This document shows positions 43,837-54,200 of a stretch of DNA of 64,000 bases, piece after piece. Source of the stretch: Sphingosinicellaceae bacterium (GTDB lineage: Bacteria; Pseudomonadota; Alphaproteobacteria; Sphingomonadales; Sphingomonadaceae); NCBI GenBank assembly GCA_019285715.1, contig CP079108.1, positions 3,115,001-3,179,000 of the forward strand, in the 5' to 3' direction. The translations under genes and the position numbers were made by a program. Position 1 is the stretch's first letter. Each line of letters begins with the position of its first letter. Under the pieces are notes generated by a model that searched no databases, was not told the origin of the DNA, and saw only the letters and a list, made by a program, of their open reading frames with translations.

Positions 43837-44622
43837 ATGCACCTCCTGATCTTCGGCCTCGGCTACACCGCCTCCCGCCTCGCCGCCCGCCTCCGCAGCG
43901 CCGGCTGGCAGGTCACCGCGACCACCCGCGCCACCCTGCCCCTCGACTCCCCCGCCGTCGCCGAAGCCATCGCCGCGGCCACCCACATCCTGAGCAGCGT
44001 CCCCCCCGCCGAGGGCACCGACCCGGTCCTCGCCCACCACGCCCAAGCCCTCCGCACCGCCCCCGCCCGCTGGGTCGGCTACCTCTCGTCCACCGGAGTC
44101 TATGGCGACACCGGCGGCGCGTGGGTCGACGAGAGCGCTGCCGTCGGAACCGGCCGTCGCAACGCGCGCGCCGCCGCGGACCTCGCGTGGCAGTCGCTCC
44201 GCGCCGACGTCCGCGTCTTCCGCCTGCCCGGCATCTACGGCCCGGGCCGCTCGGCGCTCGACCGCGTTTCTGCAGGCACCGCGACCCGCGTCGATGCGCC
44301 CGGCCAGGTCTTCTCGCGCATCCACGTCGACGACATCGGCTCCGCGGTCATCGCCAGCTTCGATCGGCCGCCCGGCGTGTGGAACCTCGCCGATGCCGAA
44401 CCCGCCAGCGGCAATGCCGTCACCGAATACGCTTGCGACCTGCTCGGCCAGCCCTACCCGGACGTCGTGCCCGTCGCCGCCCTCAGCCCCATGGCGCAGG
44501 GCTTCTACACCGAGCGCCGGCGCATCGCAGCGACGAAGATGACCCGCGACCTCGGGCTCCGGCTGCGCTATCCAGGCTATGAATCGGGCCTGCGCGCCTG
44601 CCTGTCGGAGAGCATCGCATGA
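43837..44622 (+). CDS. NAD-dependent epimerase/dehydratase family protein (YeeZ-like)
   Basis: The 261-residue Rossmann protein starts with HLLIFGLGYTASRLAARL, the G-x-G-x-x-x nucleotide loop of the YeeZ-type sugar epimerase branch, then VGYLSSTGVYGDTGGAWVDE, the 'yiSStgVYg' strand with the active-site Ser-Thr, and VFRLPGIYGPGRSA. It lacks an obvious YxxxK motif (YGDTGG follows Ser-Thr-Gly-Val), like other members of this branch. The substrate is unknown. The stop overlaps the next gene by four bases (ATGA). Confidence 0.8.
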   Translation: MHLLIFGLGYTASRLAARLRSAGWQVTATTRATLPLDSPAVAEAIAAATHILSSVPPAEGTDPVLAHHAQALRTAPARWVGYLSSTGVYGDTGGAWVDESAAVGTGRRNARAAADLAWQSLRADVRVFRLPGIYGPGRSALDRVSAGTATRVDAPGQVFSRIHVDDIGSAVIASFDRPPGVWNLADAEPASGNAVTEYACDLLGQPYPDVVPVAALSPMAQGFYTERRRIAATKMTRDLGLRLRYPGYESGLRACLSESIA

Positions 44623-46892
44623 AGTTCGGGGTCGGCCAGTCGGTCAAGCGCGTCGAGGATGTCCGCCTGCTCACCGGCAAGGGGCGCTTTACCGACGACG
44701 TGCAGGCGACCGGCATGGCCTATGCCGCAACCTTGCGCTCGCCCTACGGCCACGCGCGGATCGTAGGCATCGACACCGAAGCGGCAAAGGCCGTGCCCGG
44801 CGTGCTCGCCGTCTACACCCACGCCAACGTCGCCGAGCTCGGCGTCATCCCGTGCATGGTGCCGCTGTCGGGCAAGCTGACCACCCCCCACCTCATGCTG
44901 GCCAGCGACCGCGTGCGCTTCGTCGGCGACGGCGTTGCGTTCGTGGTGGCGGAGACCCGCGAGGCCGCGCGCCTGGGCAGTGACGCGGTCGTCGTCGACT
45001 ATGCCGAGTTGCCCGCCGTCGCCAGCATCGAGACGGCCATCGCCGACGGTGCCCCGAAGATCTGGGACGAAGCCCCGTCCAACGACATCTTCGCCTGGCA
45101 CGTCGGCAATGCCGAGGGAGCCGCCGCAGCGCTCGCCGGCTCGGCCCACGTCACCCGCCTGCGCATCGTCCAGAACCGCGTCGCCCCGACCTCGATGGAG
45201 GTTCGCGCCGCGGTCGGCCACTTTGACGAGGCCAAGGGCTACACCCTCGAATTCGGCGGCCAGGGTGTTGCCTCCGCGCGCACCATGACGGCGGGCATCC
45301 TGCAGGAGCCGGTCGAGCGCGTCCGCATCGTCACCGGCGACGTCGGCGGCGGCTTCGGCATGAAGGCCTTCATGTACCCCGAGTATTTCCTCGTGCTGTA
45401 CGCGGCGAAGCAACTCGGCCGCACGGTCAAGTGGACCGGCGACCGCGGCGACGCCTTCCAGTCCGACACCCACGGCCGCGCCATGGTCAGCGAGGGCGCG
45501 CTCGGCTTCGACGCCGACGGCCGCATCACCGGGCTCCATGTCGAGACCTGGTCCGACCTCGGCGCCTACCAGTCGACCTTTGGCCCCGCCATCCAGACCT
45601 TCGCCGGCGGCCGCATCATGGGCGGCGTCTACCGCATCCCCGTCATCCACAACCACGTCCACGGTGTCGTCACCAACACCGCGCCGGTCGATGCCTATCG
45701 CGGTGCCGGGCGTCCCGAATCGGCGTACGTGATGGAGCGCCTCGTCGAGGCCGCCGCCCGCGAGCTCGGGCTCACCATCGACGAGATCCGCCGTCGCAAC
45801 CTGCTGACGCCCGCCGAACTGCCCCACGATAACGGCCTCGGCCTGACGTTCGACATCGGTGATTTCCTCGCGGTGCTCGCCAAGGCCCAGCGCCAGTCCG
45901 ACTGGGACGGCTTCCCCACCCGCAAGGCCGCCGCCGCCCGCGCCGGCAAGCGCTATGGCCGCGGCATGGCCTATTATGTCGAGATCGCCGGCGGCGGTAG
46001 CACCGAGGAGTTCGCCGACATCCGCGTCGCCTCGGACGGCATCGTCGAAGTCGCGGTCGGCACCCAGTCGAACGGCCAAGGCCATGAAACCGCCTACGCG
46101 CAGGTCGTCGCCGAGCGTCTCGGCATCGATTCCGAACAGGTCCGCATCGTCCAGGGCGACACCGACCGGCTCGAGGTCGGCAACGGTACCGGCGGCTCGC
46201 GCAGTATGGCGTGGGGCGGCGCCGCCTCGCAGCTCGCCGCCGACGAGATGGTCGCCCGCGGCATCGCACTTGCCGCCGCCGACCTCGGCGGCGACGTCGA
46301 CTATGAGGCCGGCGTGTTCCGCAGCCGCGCCACCAATCGCACCCTCAGCCTTGGCGAGCTCGCGACTGCGCACCCCCAGGGCCTCGACGGCCGCACCAGC
46401 TACAAGCCGGCGAACCCTGCCGCGACCTTCCCCAACGGCTGCCACATCGCCGAAGTCGAGGTCGACCCCGACACCGGCAAGGTCCGCGTCGCGCGCTACA
46501 GCCTCGTCGACGACTTCGGCACGCTGGTGAACCCGATGCTTGTCGAGGGCCAGATCCACGGCGGCGTCGCGCAGGGCCTCGGCCAGGCGATTCTCGAGAA
46601 CGTCGTCTACGACGCCGACGCGCAGCTTCAGACCGGCAGCTTCATGGACTACGGCGTCCCTCGCGCCGACGACATGCCCGACACCATCGGCTTCGACACC
46701 CTACCGACCCCGAGCCCGACCAACCCGCTCGGCGTCAAGGGCTGCGGCGAGGCCGGCACCATCGGCGCGATGCCGTCCGTCATGAACGCGATCATCGACG
46801 CGCTCGACGGAACGCAGGTCGAGATGCCCGCCACGCCGGAGAAATTGTGGCGGATATGCCGGGGCCTGGAATTGGCTGTGGCGGCGGAGTGA
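44619..46892 (+). CDS. Xanthine dehydrogenase family molybdopterin-binding subunit
   Basis: The 757-residue protein is a molybdenum hydroxylase large subunit of the CoxL/aldehyde oxidase type. Markers: GKGRFTDDV at the N-terminus, [33 protein letters not shown] (the form II CoxL signature AYRGAGR rather than the AYxCSFR of true CO dehydrogenase), [15 protein letters not shown] and [13 protein letters not shown] with the catalytic Glu. Such enzymes normally need an FAD subunit and a 2Fe-2S subunit; neither is encoded nearby. It is coupled to the epimerase by an ATGA overlap with GGAG upstream. The substrate is unknown. Confidence 0.9.
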   Translation: MKFGVGQSVKRVEDVRLLTGKGRFTDDVQATGMAYAATLRSPYGHARIVGIDTEAAKAVPGVLAVYTHANVAELGVIPCMVPLSGKLTTPHLMLASDRVRFVGDGVAFVVAETREAARLGSDAVVVDYAELPAVASIETAIADGAPKIWDEAPSNDIFAWHVGNAEGAAAALAGSAHVTRLRIVQNRVAPTSMEVRAAVGHFDEAKGYTLEFGGQGVASARTMTAGILQEPVERVRIVTGDVGGGFGMKAFMYPEYFLVLYAAKQLGRTVKWTGDRGDAFQSDTHGRAMVSEGALGFDADGRITGLHVETWSDLGAYQSTFGPAIQTFAGGRIMGGVYRIPVIHNHVHGVVTNTAPVDAYRGAGRPESAYVMERLVEAAARELGLTIDEIRRRNLLTPAELPHDNGLGLTFDIGDFLAVLAKAQRQSDWDGFPTRKAAAARAGKRYGRGMAYYVEIAGGGSTEEFADIRVASDGIVEVAVGTQSNGQGHETAYAQVVAERLGIDSEQVRIVQGDTDRLEVGNGTGGSRSMAWGGAASQLAADEMVARGIALAAADLGGDVDYEAGVFRSRATNRTLSLGELATAHPQGLDGRTSYKPANPAATFPNGCHIAEVEVDPDTGKVRVARYSLVDDFGTLVNPMLVEGQIHGGVAQGLGQAILENVVYDADAQLQTGSFMDYGVPRADDMPDTIGFDTLPTPSPTNPLGVKGCGEAGTIGAMPSVMNAIIDALDGTQVEMPATPEKLWRICRGLELAVAAE

Positions 46893-46899
46893 CCTTCTA

Positions 46900-46923
46900 C
46901 CCTCCCCCCCCAAGGGGGGAGGG
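46900..46923. terminator. GC hairpin between convergent genes
   Basis: CCCTCCCCCC, loop CCAA, GGGGGGAGGG form a perfect 10-bp stem that begins seven bases after the dehydrogenase stop and abuts the stop of the convergent DMT gene. It is a likely bidirectional terminator, without a T-run. Confidence 0.6.
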
Positions 46924-47844
46924 TCAAGCCCGCGACCTGAGCGCCACCACCAACCCACTCAGCGCCAGCACCACCCCCAACCCCGCGCCCCAGGTCCACA
47001 CGAACCCCTCGAACACCGTCGACAGCGTCATCGCCACGACCGGTACGATGACGTTGACATACCCCGCCCGCGCCGGCCCGATCTCGCGGATCAGCGCGTA
47101 GTACAGCCGGAACGCCAGCGCCGACGCAACGACCGCGAGGTACGTCACGCCCGCCGCATAGGTCCAGCGCAGCTCGACCACCGGCGGCCCGCTGCTCGCC
47201 CAGGCCCAGGCCGCCGACATCAGCCCGCCGTACAGCATCGCCGCCGCGATCAGACCCTCGAGCGGCAACGCCCGCGCCCGCGCGCTGCCCTGGATGACGT
47301 TGGCGACCGACGCGCCGAGCACCGCACCCGCGGCCAGCGCCAGCCCGATGCCGACGTCGGCGCCGCGCACGTCGAGGTCGTGGCCGACCAGCAGCGCCAC
47401 GCCGGCGATGCCCATGACGCTGCCGACGACGAATAGCGGCGCGATGCGCTGGCCGAGAAACACCCGCGCCAGCAAGGTGTTCGGCACCACGATCAGCGAG
47501 AACACCAGCGCCACCAGCCCCGAGGTGACATAGGTCTCGGCCGCATAGACCAGGTTGAAGTTGAGCAGGAACTGCACCGACCCCGCCGCCACCGCCAGCG
47601 CGTGGCCCGCCGGTCCCATCCGCAGCGGCCGCCGCAGCACCACGCACATCAGCACCACCACGACGCTGGCGATCAGGAAGCGGTAGCTGACCGACCACGC
47701 CGGCGGCACCACCCCGAGCTGGCCCTTGATGACCAGCCACGTCGACCCCCAGATCAGCGACAGCAGCACGAACTGCACGATCGTCGCCGGGTGGACGCGC
47801 CGCTTGTTCGGCCCGGCGGTGATCGGCTGGTGTTCGGCGTTCAT
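46924..47844 (-). CDS. DMT-family transporter (EamA)
   Basis: The 306-residue product has ten predicted helices in two EamA repeats; [16 protein letters not shown] opens the first ('iWGs.f...k') and [16 protein letters not shown] the second. These exporters or importers move amino acids or other metabolites. Its start overlaps the threonine-aldolase-like gene by four bases (ATGA), so the two are coupled, and it may export a product of that enzyme's pathway; this is inference. Confidence 0.88.
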   Translation of the reverse strand: MNAEHQPITAGPNKRRVHPATIVQFVLLSLIWGSTWLVIKGQLGVVPPAWSVSYRFLIASVVVVLMCVVLRRPLRMGPAGHALAVAAGSVQFLLNFNLVYAAETYVTSGLVALVFSLIVVPNTLLARVFLGQRIAPLFVVGSVMGIAGVALLVGHDLDVRGADVGIGLALAAGAVLGASVANVIQGSARARALPLEGLIAAAMLYGGLMSAAWAWASSGPPVVELRWTYAAGVTYLAVVASALAFRLYYALIREIGPARAGYVNVIVPVVAMTLSTVFEGFVWTWGAGLGVVLALSGLVVALRSRA

Positions 47845-48866
47845 GGTGGTGATGCCGGCAGAGCGGCGAGCGCCGTCGTCAGCGCCGCGATATCAGCCGC
47901 CGGGGTATCCCACGCCACCACCAGCCGGACGTCCCCCGACCCGGCATCGTTCCAGTCGTAAAAATCGAAGCCCTGCGCCCTGAGCGCGCCAGCATGCTCG
48001 CCGAGCGCCGCGAACACCTCGTTCGCCTCGACCGGCGCGAGCAGCCGCGCGCCCGCCGCCGCACCAATCCTCGCCGCCCCGGCATTGGCGGCCGCGGCGT
48101 TCCGGCCCGCGGCCCCGGTCTCGATCATCGCCAGCAGCTGCGCCGCCTGGAACCGTCCCTTGCTCGGCATCTGCCCGGCCCGCTTGCGCCTGAACCGCAG
48201 GTCGTCGGCGAGCCCGGCCTCGAACACCACGATCGCCTCCGCCGTCATGCCGCCGTTCTTGATCGCCCCGAAGCTCAGCGCCGCGGCGCCAGCGCCGGCG
48301 CTGATCTCGCCGGGGTGGCAGCCGAGGTAGGCGACCGCATTGGCGAAGCGCGCGCCGTCGACGTGAAGCCGCCAGCCCTTCGCCCTCGCATAGTCCCCGA
48401 GCGCCGCCATCTCGGCGGGCGTATAGACCGTGCCGCTCTCGGTCGCCTGGGTCAGTGACAGCACCCGCGGCTGGACCTGGTGGACGCCGCCGCGGTAGCT
48501 CGCGAGCCCTGCGTCGATCCCGGCCGGGGTCAACTTGCCGTGAGCACCGTCGACCAGCATCAGCTTCGCGCCGCCGGTGAAAAACTCCGGCGCGCCGCAC
48601 TCGTCGACGTTGATGTGCGCCTCGCGGTGGCAAACGACCGCGCCGTACGGCGGCGTCATCGCGGCGAGCGCCAGTGCGTTGGCGGCGGTCCCGGTCGACA
48701 CCGCGAACACCGTGCACGGCGCCCCGAAATAGTCACCGAACACCCCGTCGAGCCGCCCGCTCCAGTCGTCGCCGTCATAGGCGCGTGTCGTCGCGCGGTT
48801 CGCCGCGACGACCGCAGCGAGCACTTCGTCGCACGCGGCGGCGGCATTGTCGGACATGAAGTTCAT
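47841..48866 (-). CDS. Threonine aldolase-like PLP enzyme
   Basis: The 341-residue product matches the beta-eliminating lyase / low-specificity L-threonine aldolase family: [17 protein letters not shown] (phosphate loop), [48 protein letters not shown] with the PLP-binding Asp, and [10 protein letters not shown] with the probable Schiff-base Lys (about residue 203). It cleaves threonine or another beta-hydroxy amino acid to glycine and an aldehyde, or acts on a related substrate. It starts ten bases after the HTH gene stop and is coupled to the DMT gene. Confidence 0.87.
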   Translation of the reverse strand: MNFMSDNAAAACDEVLAAVVAANRATTRAYDGDDWSGRLDGVFGDYFGAPCTVFAVSTGTAANALALAAMTPPYGAVVCHREAHINVDECGAPEFFTGGAKLMLVDGAHGKLTPAGIDAGLASYRGGVHQVQPRVLSLTQATESGTVYTPAEMAALGDYARAKGWRLHVDGARFANAVAYLGCHPGEISAGAGAAALSFGAIKNGGMTAEAIVVFEAGLADDLRFRRKRAGQMPSKGRFQAAQLLAMIETGAAGRNAAAANAGAARIGAAAGARLLAPVEANEVFAALGEHAGALRAQGFDFYDWNDAGSGDVRLVVAWDTPAADIAALTTALAALPASPP

Positions 48867-48876
48867 CGACTACCGG

Positions 48877-49674
48877 CTAGGGGGTCGCAGCGATGGGGGC
48901 AAGCGCGTCGGCACGGGGCACCGGCTCCGGCGCGTCCTCCCACCCGGTCCGCGGCAATTTCGCCAGCTCCGCCAGCGTCGGAAAGTCGGGCTCCATGTCG
49001 ATGTCCGCGGCGCGCGCCTTCGCCTCTGCCTCGCTCATGTGCGCGGCGAGGCCCATTTCGATGCCGACCCGCGTCCGCCGCTCGAGCTTGCGGCGCGAGC
49101 TCTCGAGCATGTGCGGCGACAGCTCGATCGTCCGGTAACGGGTGCGCCCGGCATCGCCGCGTGCGACCAGCTTGAGCATGATATCGGGACGCTGGCGGTG
49201 GATCGTCGTGGTCGCGCCGTCGGCCGCGGTCCGGGTCTCGACATAGCCGGCGACCGCGCCCTCGAACAGCGCATCCTCGATCAGGCCGTGGGCCTGGAGC
49301 TTGGCCTTGGCCCAGCCGTACGCGAAGTCGGCATCACGGTTGCGCACGTCGTAGGCACCGCTTTGGCTGCCGCCGACCTCGGTCGCGGCGCGCGCGACGC
49401 TGCCGTGTCCGGCGAGCGAAACCAGGAACGCCGCGCAGGTCGCGGCATCCCAGGCGCGGTAGCTGTGGACCCGCCAGGCGGCCCCGTTCGCGGTCGCCGT
49501 CGCAGCCCGGATCTGCGCGTCGAAGCGCTTGTCGGCCCTGCGCTGGTGATTGACCGCGTTGCGCGTGACGCCCGCCACCTTCGCCGCCCGGGTCATGTTC
49601 CCGGTCGCGGCGAGAGCCTTCAGCAACACCGCGCGCACGGCCGGCGTCGTCAGGCAGACCTTCCCGATCGTCAT
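48877..49674 (-). CDS. HTH protein with two tandem helix-turn-helix segments (paralogue of 31207 gene)
   Basis: ATG 49674 is preceded by GGAGGGGA; the frame is open to 49710. The 265-residue protein has two HTH-like units: KALAATGNMTRAAKVAGVT with NAVNHQRRADKRFDAQ, and SLAGHGSVARAATEVGGS with GAYDVRNRDADFAYGWAKA. The second unit and the following EDALFEGAVAGYVETR and RPDIMLKLVARGD align with the gene at 31207-31833. The layout resembles phage terminase small subunits, but no phage genes are near, so it is more likely a chromosomal DNA-binding family of unknown role. The NERD gene ends 41 bases upstream in the same direction. Confidence 0.75.
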   Translation of the reverse strand: MTIGKVCLTTPAVRAVLLKALAATGNMTRAAKVAGVTRNAVNHQRRADKRFDAQIRAATATANGAAWRVHSYRAWDAATCAAFLVSLAGHGSVARAATEVGGSQSGAYDVRNRDADFAYGWAKAKLQAHGLIEDALFEGAVAGYVETRTAADGATTTIHRQRPDIMLKLVARGDAGRTRYRTIELSPHMLESSRRKLERRTRVGIEMGLAAHMSEAEAKARAADIDMEPDFPTLAELAKLPRTGWEDAPEPVPRADALAPIAATP

Positions 49675-49714
49675 CCGTTCCCCTCCGAGTGTTCTCGTAC
49701 GGGCCGACAATGGA

Positions 49715-50827
49715 CTATTGGGCCTGTTTTGTCAACCGGTTTGTGCGTATTTGGTTGTTTTCGGGCGGCGTAGCAAGCGAGGGCGGCAGGCTGGCACGAC
49801 CGGGGTCGGGATCGACCGGGCGTTGGAGTTCGTCACTCACCGCACCGATCCAGTCGCCGCCGACCAGCCAGTTACCGTAGGTCGCTTGCCAGCGCCCCCG
49901 CGCACCGACGCATCGCTCGACATGTCCGGCAAGCATCGGATCGGCGGCGTGGCGGAGTGCAAACAGGCCCTCACTGACACGCTTGAACGTCACCTGCCCG
50001 AATGGGGTCGAGACTTTGCCCGGCAGATTCGCGCCGGACTGTGCCCGCGGCTCCGCCTCCGCAGGCGAGTGTGGAGGCGCAGCCGGTGACCCGCCCGACG
50101 CCTGCCGTATCCCGAACTTGCCTTCCCAGTCCCAGATGTGCGGCCGGTGGCTCGCAACCAGTTCGGCGCAGACCGCGTCCAGGCGGGCGCGCGACATCCG
50201 CGCCGCAAACAGGAACGGTGCCCGGAGCAGCGAGCCGGTGTCGCGGTCGTTCTCCCACCAACGCTTGAACAGGTCCGCCCTGACGATCGGAACTTTGCCG
50301 TCCGACGTCGCCGACTTGCGGCCAATGAACGTCGTCGGCGAGACCACGACGACCCCCGTCACGCCCTCAAGCCCGTTCATGCCCTGTACTTTGAACCAGT
50401 CCGCCAACACTGCCGCGTGCCGTTTTGCCTGCTCGACCGGCGACGCGATCGCAACTGGGCGCCCCTTGCCCCGAGGCCCGTACCAGGCGGTCCATTCACC
50501 GCGGGCATTGCACTGCAAGCTGGCATTGAGGGCCTTGGTCTCGAGCGCATAGACGAACCGGTAGCGCGAGACGACGACGTGGTCGATCTGGGCGACGCGA
50601 CCACCGTGCTCGATCCGCAAGTCGTGGATAACGTGAATGTTGGGGTTGTCGCGAAGCGCGAAGTCGAGGTGATAGGCAACGTTGCCCTCGCCGCGGGCGC
50701 CGGCCCGGATCGATGTAATCTCGTGCGCGATCAGCTCGCGCTGGCGCGCCGACAGAGCGGGTCGCGACAGCAGGTTTTCAAGCGTCGCGAGGTCGCCGCG
50801 GCGGTCGTCGGCAGTCTTCAGCAGCAT
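49715..50827 (-). CDS. NERD-domain protein
   Basis: The start at ATG 50827 follows AAGGAG on the minus strand. The 370-residue product has an N-terminal helical part, then a NERD domain (about 45-165): GARGEGNVAYHLDFALRDN, VIHDLRIEHGGRVAQIDHVVVSRYR (key residues Asp and the IDH-V pattern) and VYALETKALNASLQ with the E-x-K of a nuclease-like core. A second part (from about 240) carries WDWEGKFG and later GQVTFKRVSEGLFALRHAADPMLAGHV. NERD proteins are thought to process or bind nucleic acids, but the function is unproven. A four-copy 14-bp repeat covers its ribosome site. Confidence 0.82.
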   Translation of the reverse strand: MLLKTADDRRGDLATLENLLSRPALSARQRELIAHEITSIRAGARGEGNVAYHLDFALRDNPNIHVIHDLRIEHGGRVAQIDHVVVSRYRFVYALETKALNASLQCNARGEWTAWYGPRGKGRPVAIASPVEQAKRHAAVLADWFKVQGMNGLEGVTGVVVVSPTTFIGRKSATSDGKVPIVRADLFKRWWENDRDTGSLLRAPFLFAARMSRARLDAVCAELVASHRPHIWDWEGKFGIRQASGGSPAAPPHSPAEAEPRAQSGANLPGKVSTPFGQVTFKRVSEGLFALRHAADPMLAGHVERCVGARGRWQATYGNWLVGGDWIGAVSDELQRPVDPDPGRASLPPSLATPPENNQIRTNRLTKQAQ

Positions 50828-50837
50828 AGTTTCGCGC

Positions 50838-50893
50838 TCCTTGCGATGCGATCCCTGCGATCCGGTCCCTGCGGTCGGGTTCCTGCGATCGCC
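50838..50893. repeat. Four tandem 14-bp repeats over the NERD gene leader
   Basis: TCCTTGCGATGCGA, TCCCTGCGATCCGG, TCCCTGCGGTCGGG and TTCCTGCGATCGCC follow each other without spacing. They share T(C/T)C-(C/T)TGCG(A/G)T. The first copy contains the complement of the AAGGAG ribosome site of the NERD gene. Confidence 0.75.
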
Positions 50894-51067
50894 TATCTCG
50901 CCGCCCCAATTCGGCGGCCGCGTCTCGCCACACCGCATGCCGGACGAGCGCGGGACGGGCAGGCAGGACAGGCCGCCCTCGCTGCCTCCGCTCGCGCTCG
51001 CCTCGGCTGGAAAAGCCCACCGCGACAGTCTGTTTCAGCTCCTCGGGCGCGCTCTTCATTTGTCCGC

Positions 51068-51099
51068 CCCGGGATGCTGGCGAGCGCCAGTATCCCGGG
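51068..51099. repeat. Hairpin in the gap before the autotransporter end
   Basis: CCCGGGATGCTGGC and GCCAGTATCCCGGG are inverted copies with a single mismatch around the loop GAGC. It may be a terminator or a fragment of the CCCGGG palindrome family found at 31068-31171. Confidence 0.55.
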
Positions 51100-51237
51100 T
51101 GGCGCAAGTATCGGGAGTGCTCGCCCCGCACCGCCACGGACACTCGCATTCGCCAGAATGACCAGCGGGCCCTAACAGTTCACGCCGCGCCGACGTCGCA
51201 TCAACCGAAATCAAATCGTCCGCCCGCCTCACGCGAA

Positions 51238-51267
51238 CCCCCGAGGCAGCGGATGCTGCCCCGGGGG
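51238..51267 (-). terminator. Terminator-like stem-loop after the autotransporter
   Basis: CCCCCG-A-GGCAGC, loop GGAT, GCTGCC-C-CGGGGG form a 12-bp stem with one A/C mismatch, 33 bases beyond the autotransporter stop. There is no T-run on the minus strand, so factor-dependent termination or RNA protection is equally possible. Confidence 0.55.
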
Positions 51268-51299
51268 TAGGTCGTTCTGCTCCGGTCGGTAGGCGCTGA

Positions 51300-54200
51300 T
51301 CAGAAGCCGACAGTTAGCGTTGCCTTGACGCCGTTGTCCTTGGTGTTCTTGCCGAGCACACCGCTGTAGCCGGCACCGAGCGTGACGTTCTTGGCGACGG
51401 TTGCATCGACGCCGAGTTCACCCGCGAAGGCCGACGTGTCGAGTGCGACGCCGCGGATCGCCGCCGCCGTCGACGTGCCCTGGATGGTCACCAGCGAGAC
51501 TGGCGAACGGTCGCCGGTGGTCCGCTGGTAGCCCGCCGAACCCCGCAGCCAGGCCGAGCTGCCGAGCAGGATGCTGCCTCGCAGACCGGCGGTCAGGTAC
51601 GTCGTGTCGTACTTGTCCTTGGCGATGTTGAGACCGGTGAAGCCGCCCGCCTCGCTGAAGCCATCGAGGTTGTACTTGACGTAGGCGGCCCGGAAGAACG
51701 GCTCGACCCGGGTGTTTGCCGCCGCGGCCAGGTCGTAGCTGACGTCGCCGAAGACCTGGTAGCTGGTGCCGCCGGTCTTGCCGGTGAGAGCCTGCGACGT
51801 ACCCGGGAAGCTGACGGTCCGGTTCTCGGTGCTGCGAACGTGGCTCGCGGCGCCGCCGATGCCGAAGGCGATGCCCTTGTCGGCACGGTAGCCGGCGTAG
51901 ACGCCGCCGCCCGTGCTCTTGACCTTGCCCTTGCCGAGACCGCGGGTGTCGACGTCGCTCTCGAGGTAGTTGAACAGGCCACCGACCTTCCAGTCGCCGA
52001 AGCTGGCGTCGACGCCGGTGATGACACCCTTCGCGTCGATGCTCAGGTGGCTGCCATTGCCGTCACTGGAGCTCTTGGTCCACGAGCCGATGCCGCGGGC
52101 CCAGACACTGACGTTGTGCTCGTCGGTGCCGGTGGTGTTGACGCCGTTCGTGGCGCCGCCGGTGCCGCCGAGGCTGGCGCCGAGACGGTCCAGCGCGGCT
52201 TCACGCACGTAGCGGGTATCGGCCATCGCGGTGCGGCTGTTGGCACTGGTGACTTCGCCGGTCAGCTGGTTGAGCGAAGCCCCGAGTGCCCCACCGCTCT
52301 GCAGGAAGATGTTGAAGAAGCTTTGCGGGTTGAAGCCGGCAGTGACCGACGTGTCGAACGCGGCGGCGATGTTGGTGATGTTCGACGAACCGCCCGCACC
52401 GCTGCCGAGCAGACCGACGATCGAGGCCGGGGCAAGGGTCAGCTTCACGTCCGTCGCACTGTAGACCAGGGTCGGCTTGAAGGCCTGGATGAACCCGGTG
52501 GTGGTCGGCGTGAAGGCGCCGGTCCGGCCGCCGGCGGCGGTCAGGATCTGGTACGTGGTCCCGAAGATCGCCGGAGTAGCACCGGCGACCAGCGCGATGT
52601 TGGCACCGTTCAGCGCCGCCGTGCCGGTGACCACCAATTTGTCCGAAACCGCACCCGATATCTCGGCGGCATAGGTCGAGCCGGCGGTGAAGGTCGCGTT
52701 GCCGGCGACCGTGAAGGTCCCGGGGCTCAGGCCCGGGGCAACGGTGCCGCCGGCTTGCACGACCAGCCCGACGATCGTGCCGGTACCGCCGAGCGTGCCG
52801 CCGGCCCCGACGGTGACCACCGATGCGGTCAGCGCGCCGTTGACGTCGAGGCGACCCGCCGCGACCGTCGTGCCGCCGGTGAAGCCGCTGCTGTTGGTCA
52901 ATGTCAGCACGCCCGTGCCGACCTTGGTGATGCCGCCGACGTTGCCGATCTCGCCGGTCAGGGTGAAGGCACCCGTCCCGGAGTCGATGCGGCCCGCACC
53001 CGTTGTCTGGATATTGTTCGCGACGACCAGCCCGGTGACGCCGGACTTGAGCGTCGCGCCGTCGTTGATGGTCAGGTAGCCGGTGCCCGCCGCGGTGTTC
53101 GTGCCGAGCGTCACGGTGCCCTGGTTGATGCCGAGGCCGGCCGCGAAGGTGTTGGCGCAGTTGAGGATCAGATTGCCGGTGCCGACCTGTGACAGCGAGC
53201 CCGGCCCGGTGATCACCCCGTTCACCGTCATCGTGAACGCCTTGGTGTCGATACGCGCCGCGCCGGTCAGGTCGACCTGATTGCCGAGCACGATGTTGTC
53301 GGCACCCGAGGCGAGGATCGCCTGGTCGTCGATGGTGATCAGGCCGGTGCTGGCGGCAGCGCTGTTGCCCAGCGTCACGGTGCCCTTGTTGATGCCGAGG
53401 TTGCCGGTGAACGTGTTGTGGCCGTTGAGGATCAGGTTGCCGGTGCCGATCATCGACAGCGAGCCCGGCCCGGTGACTTGGCCGTTGAGGACCACCGTGC
53501 TGGCCTTGGTGTCAATGCGCGCCGCACCCGCGTTCAGGTTGACGTGGTTGCCGACCACCAGATCGGCGCTCGCCGCCAGTATCGCCTGGTCGTCGATGGT
53601 AATCAGCCCGGTGCTGGCGGCATCGCTGTTGCCCAGCGTCACGGTGCCCTTGTTGATGTCGAGGTTGCCGGTGAACGTGTTGTGGCCGTTGAGGACCAGG
53701 TTGCCGGTGCCGACCTGCGACAGCGAGCCCGGCCCGGTGATCACCCCGTTCACCGTCATCGTGAACGCCTTGGTATCGATACGCGCCGCGCCGGTCAGGT
53801 CGACCTGATTGCCGAGCACGATGTTGTCGGCACCCGAGGCGAGGATCGCCTGGTCGTCAATGGTGATCAGGCCGGTGCTGGCGGCAGCGCTGTTGCCCAG
53901 CGTCACGGTGCCCTTGTTGATGCCGAGGTTGCCGGTGAACGTGTTGTGGCCGTTCAGGATCAGGTCGCCAGTACCGATCTGGGAGATCGAGCCGCCACCG
54001 CTGATAATACCGTCCAACTGCAGGGTACCAGGGCCGGAGTCGATGCGTGCTCCGCCGAGGGTGATGACATCGTTCGCCAGCCCTGGGCCCGTCGTGTTGG
54101 TCGTCAGGATGGTCTGGTCGGCCATTACCAGGACACCGGTACCGAGCGCAGCATTGTCACCGACCGTTAGCGTTCCAGCCGTCAGGAGAGTGTTGCCGGA

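Larger units (their letters stand above)
50828..51299. other. Gap between NERD gene and autotransporter
   Basis: No gene is seen in these 472 bases. They hold the 14-bp repeat array (50838-50893), a hairpin CCCGGGATGCTGGC-GAGC-GCCAGTATCCCGGG at 51068-51099 with one mismatch, and the terminator-like dyad at 51238-51267. The rest is GC-rich with no clear signal. Confidence 0.6.

Noticed and set aside
48877-49674. Phage terminase small subunit and hence a prophage remnant
   Set aside because: Only the HTH layout is similar; no large terminase, portal, capsid, integrase or attachment repeats are present around it.
50838-50893. CRISPR-like array
   Set aside because: The units are 14 bp, directly abutting and degenerate, with no spacers and no cas genes nearby.
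53173-53964. Insertion or transposon inside the autotransporter
   Set aside because: The repeats are in frame, encode the normal passenger motif and lack terminal inverted repeats or a transposase.
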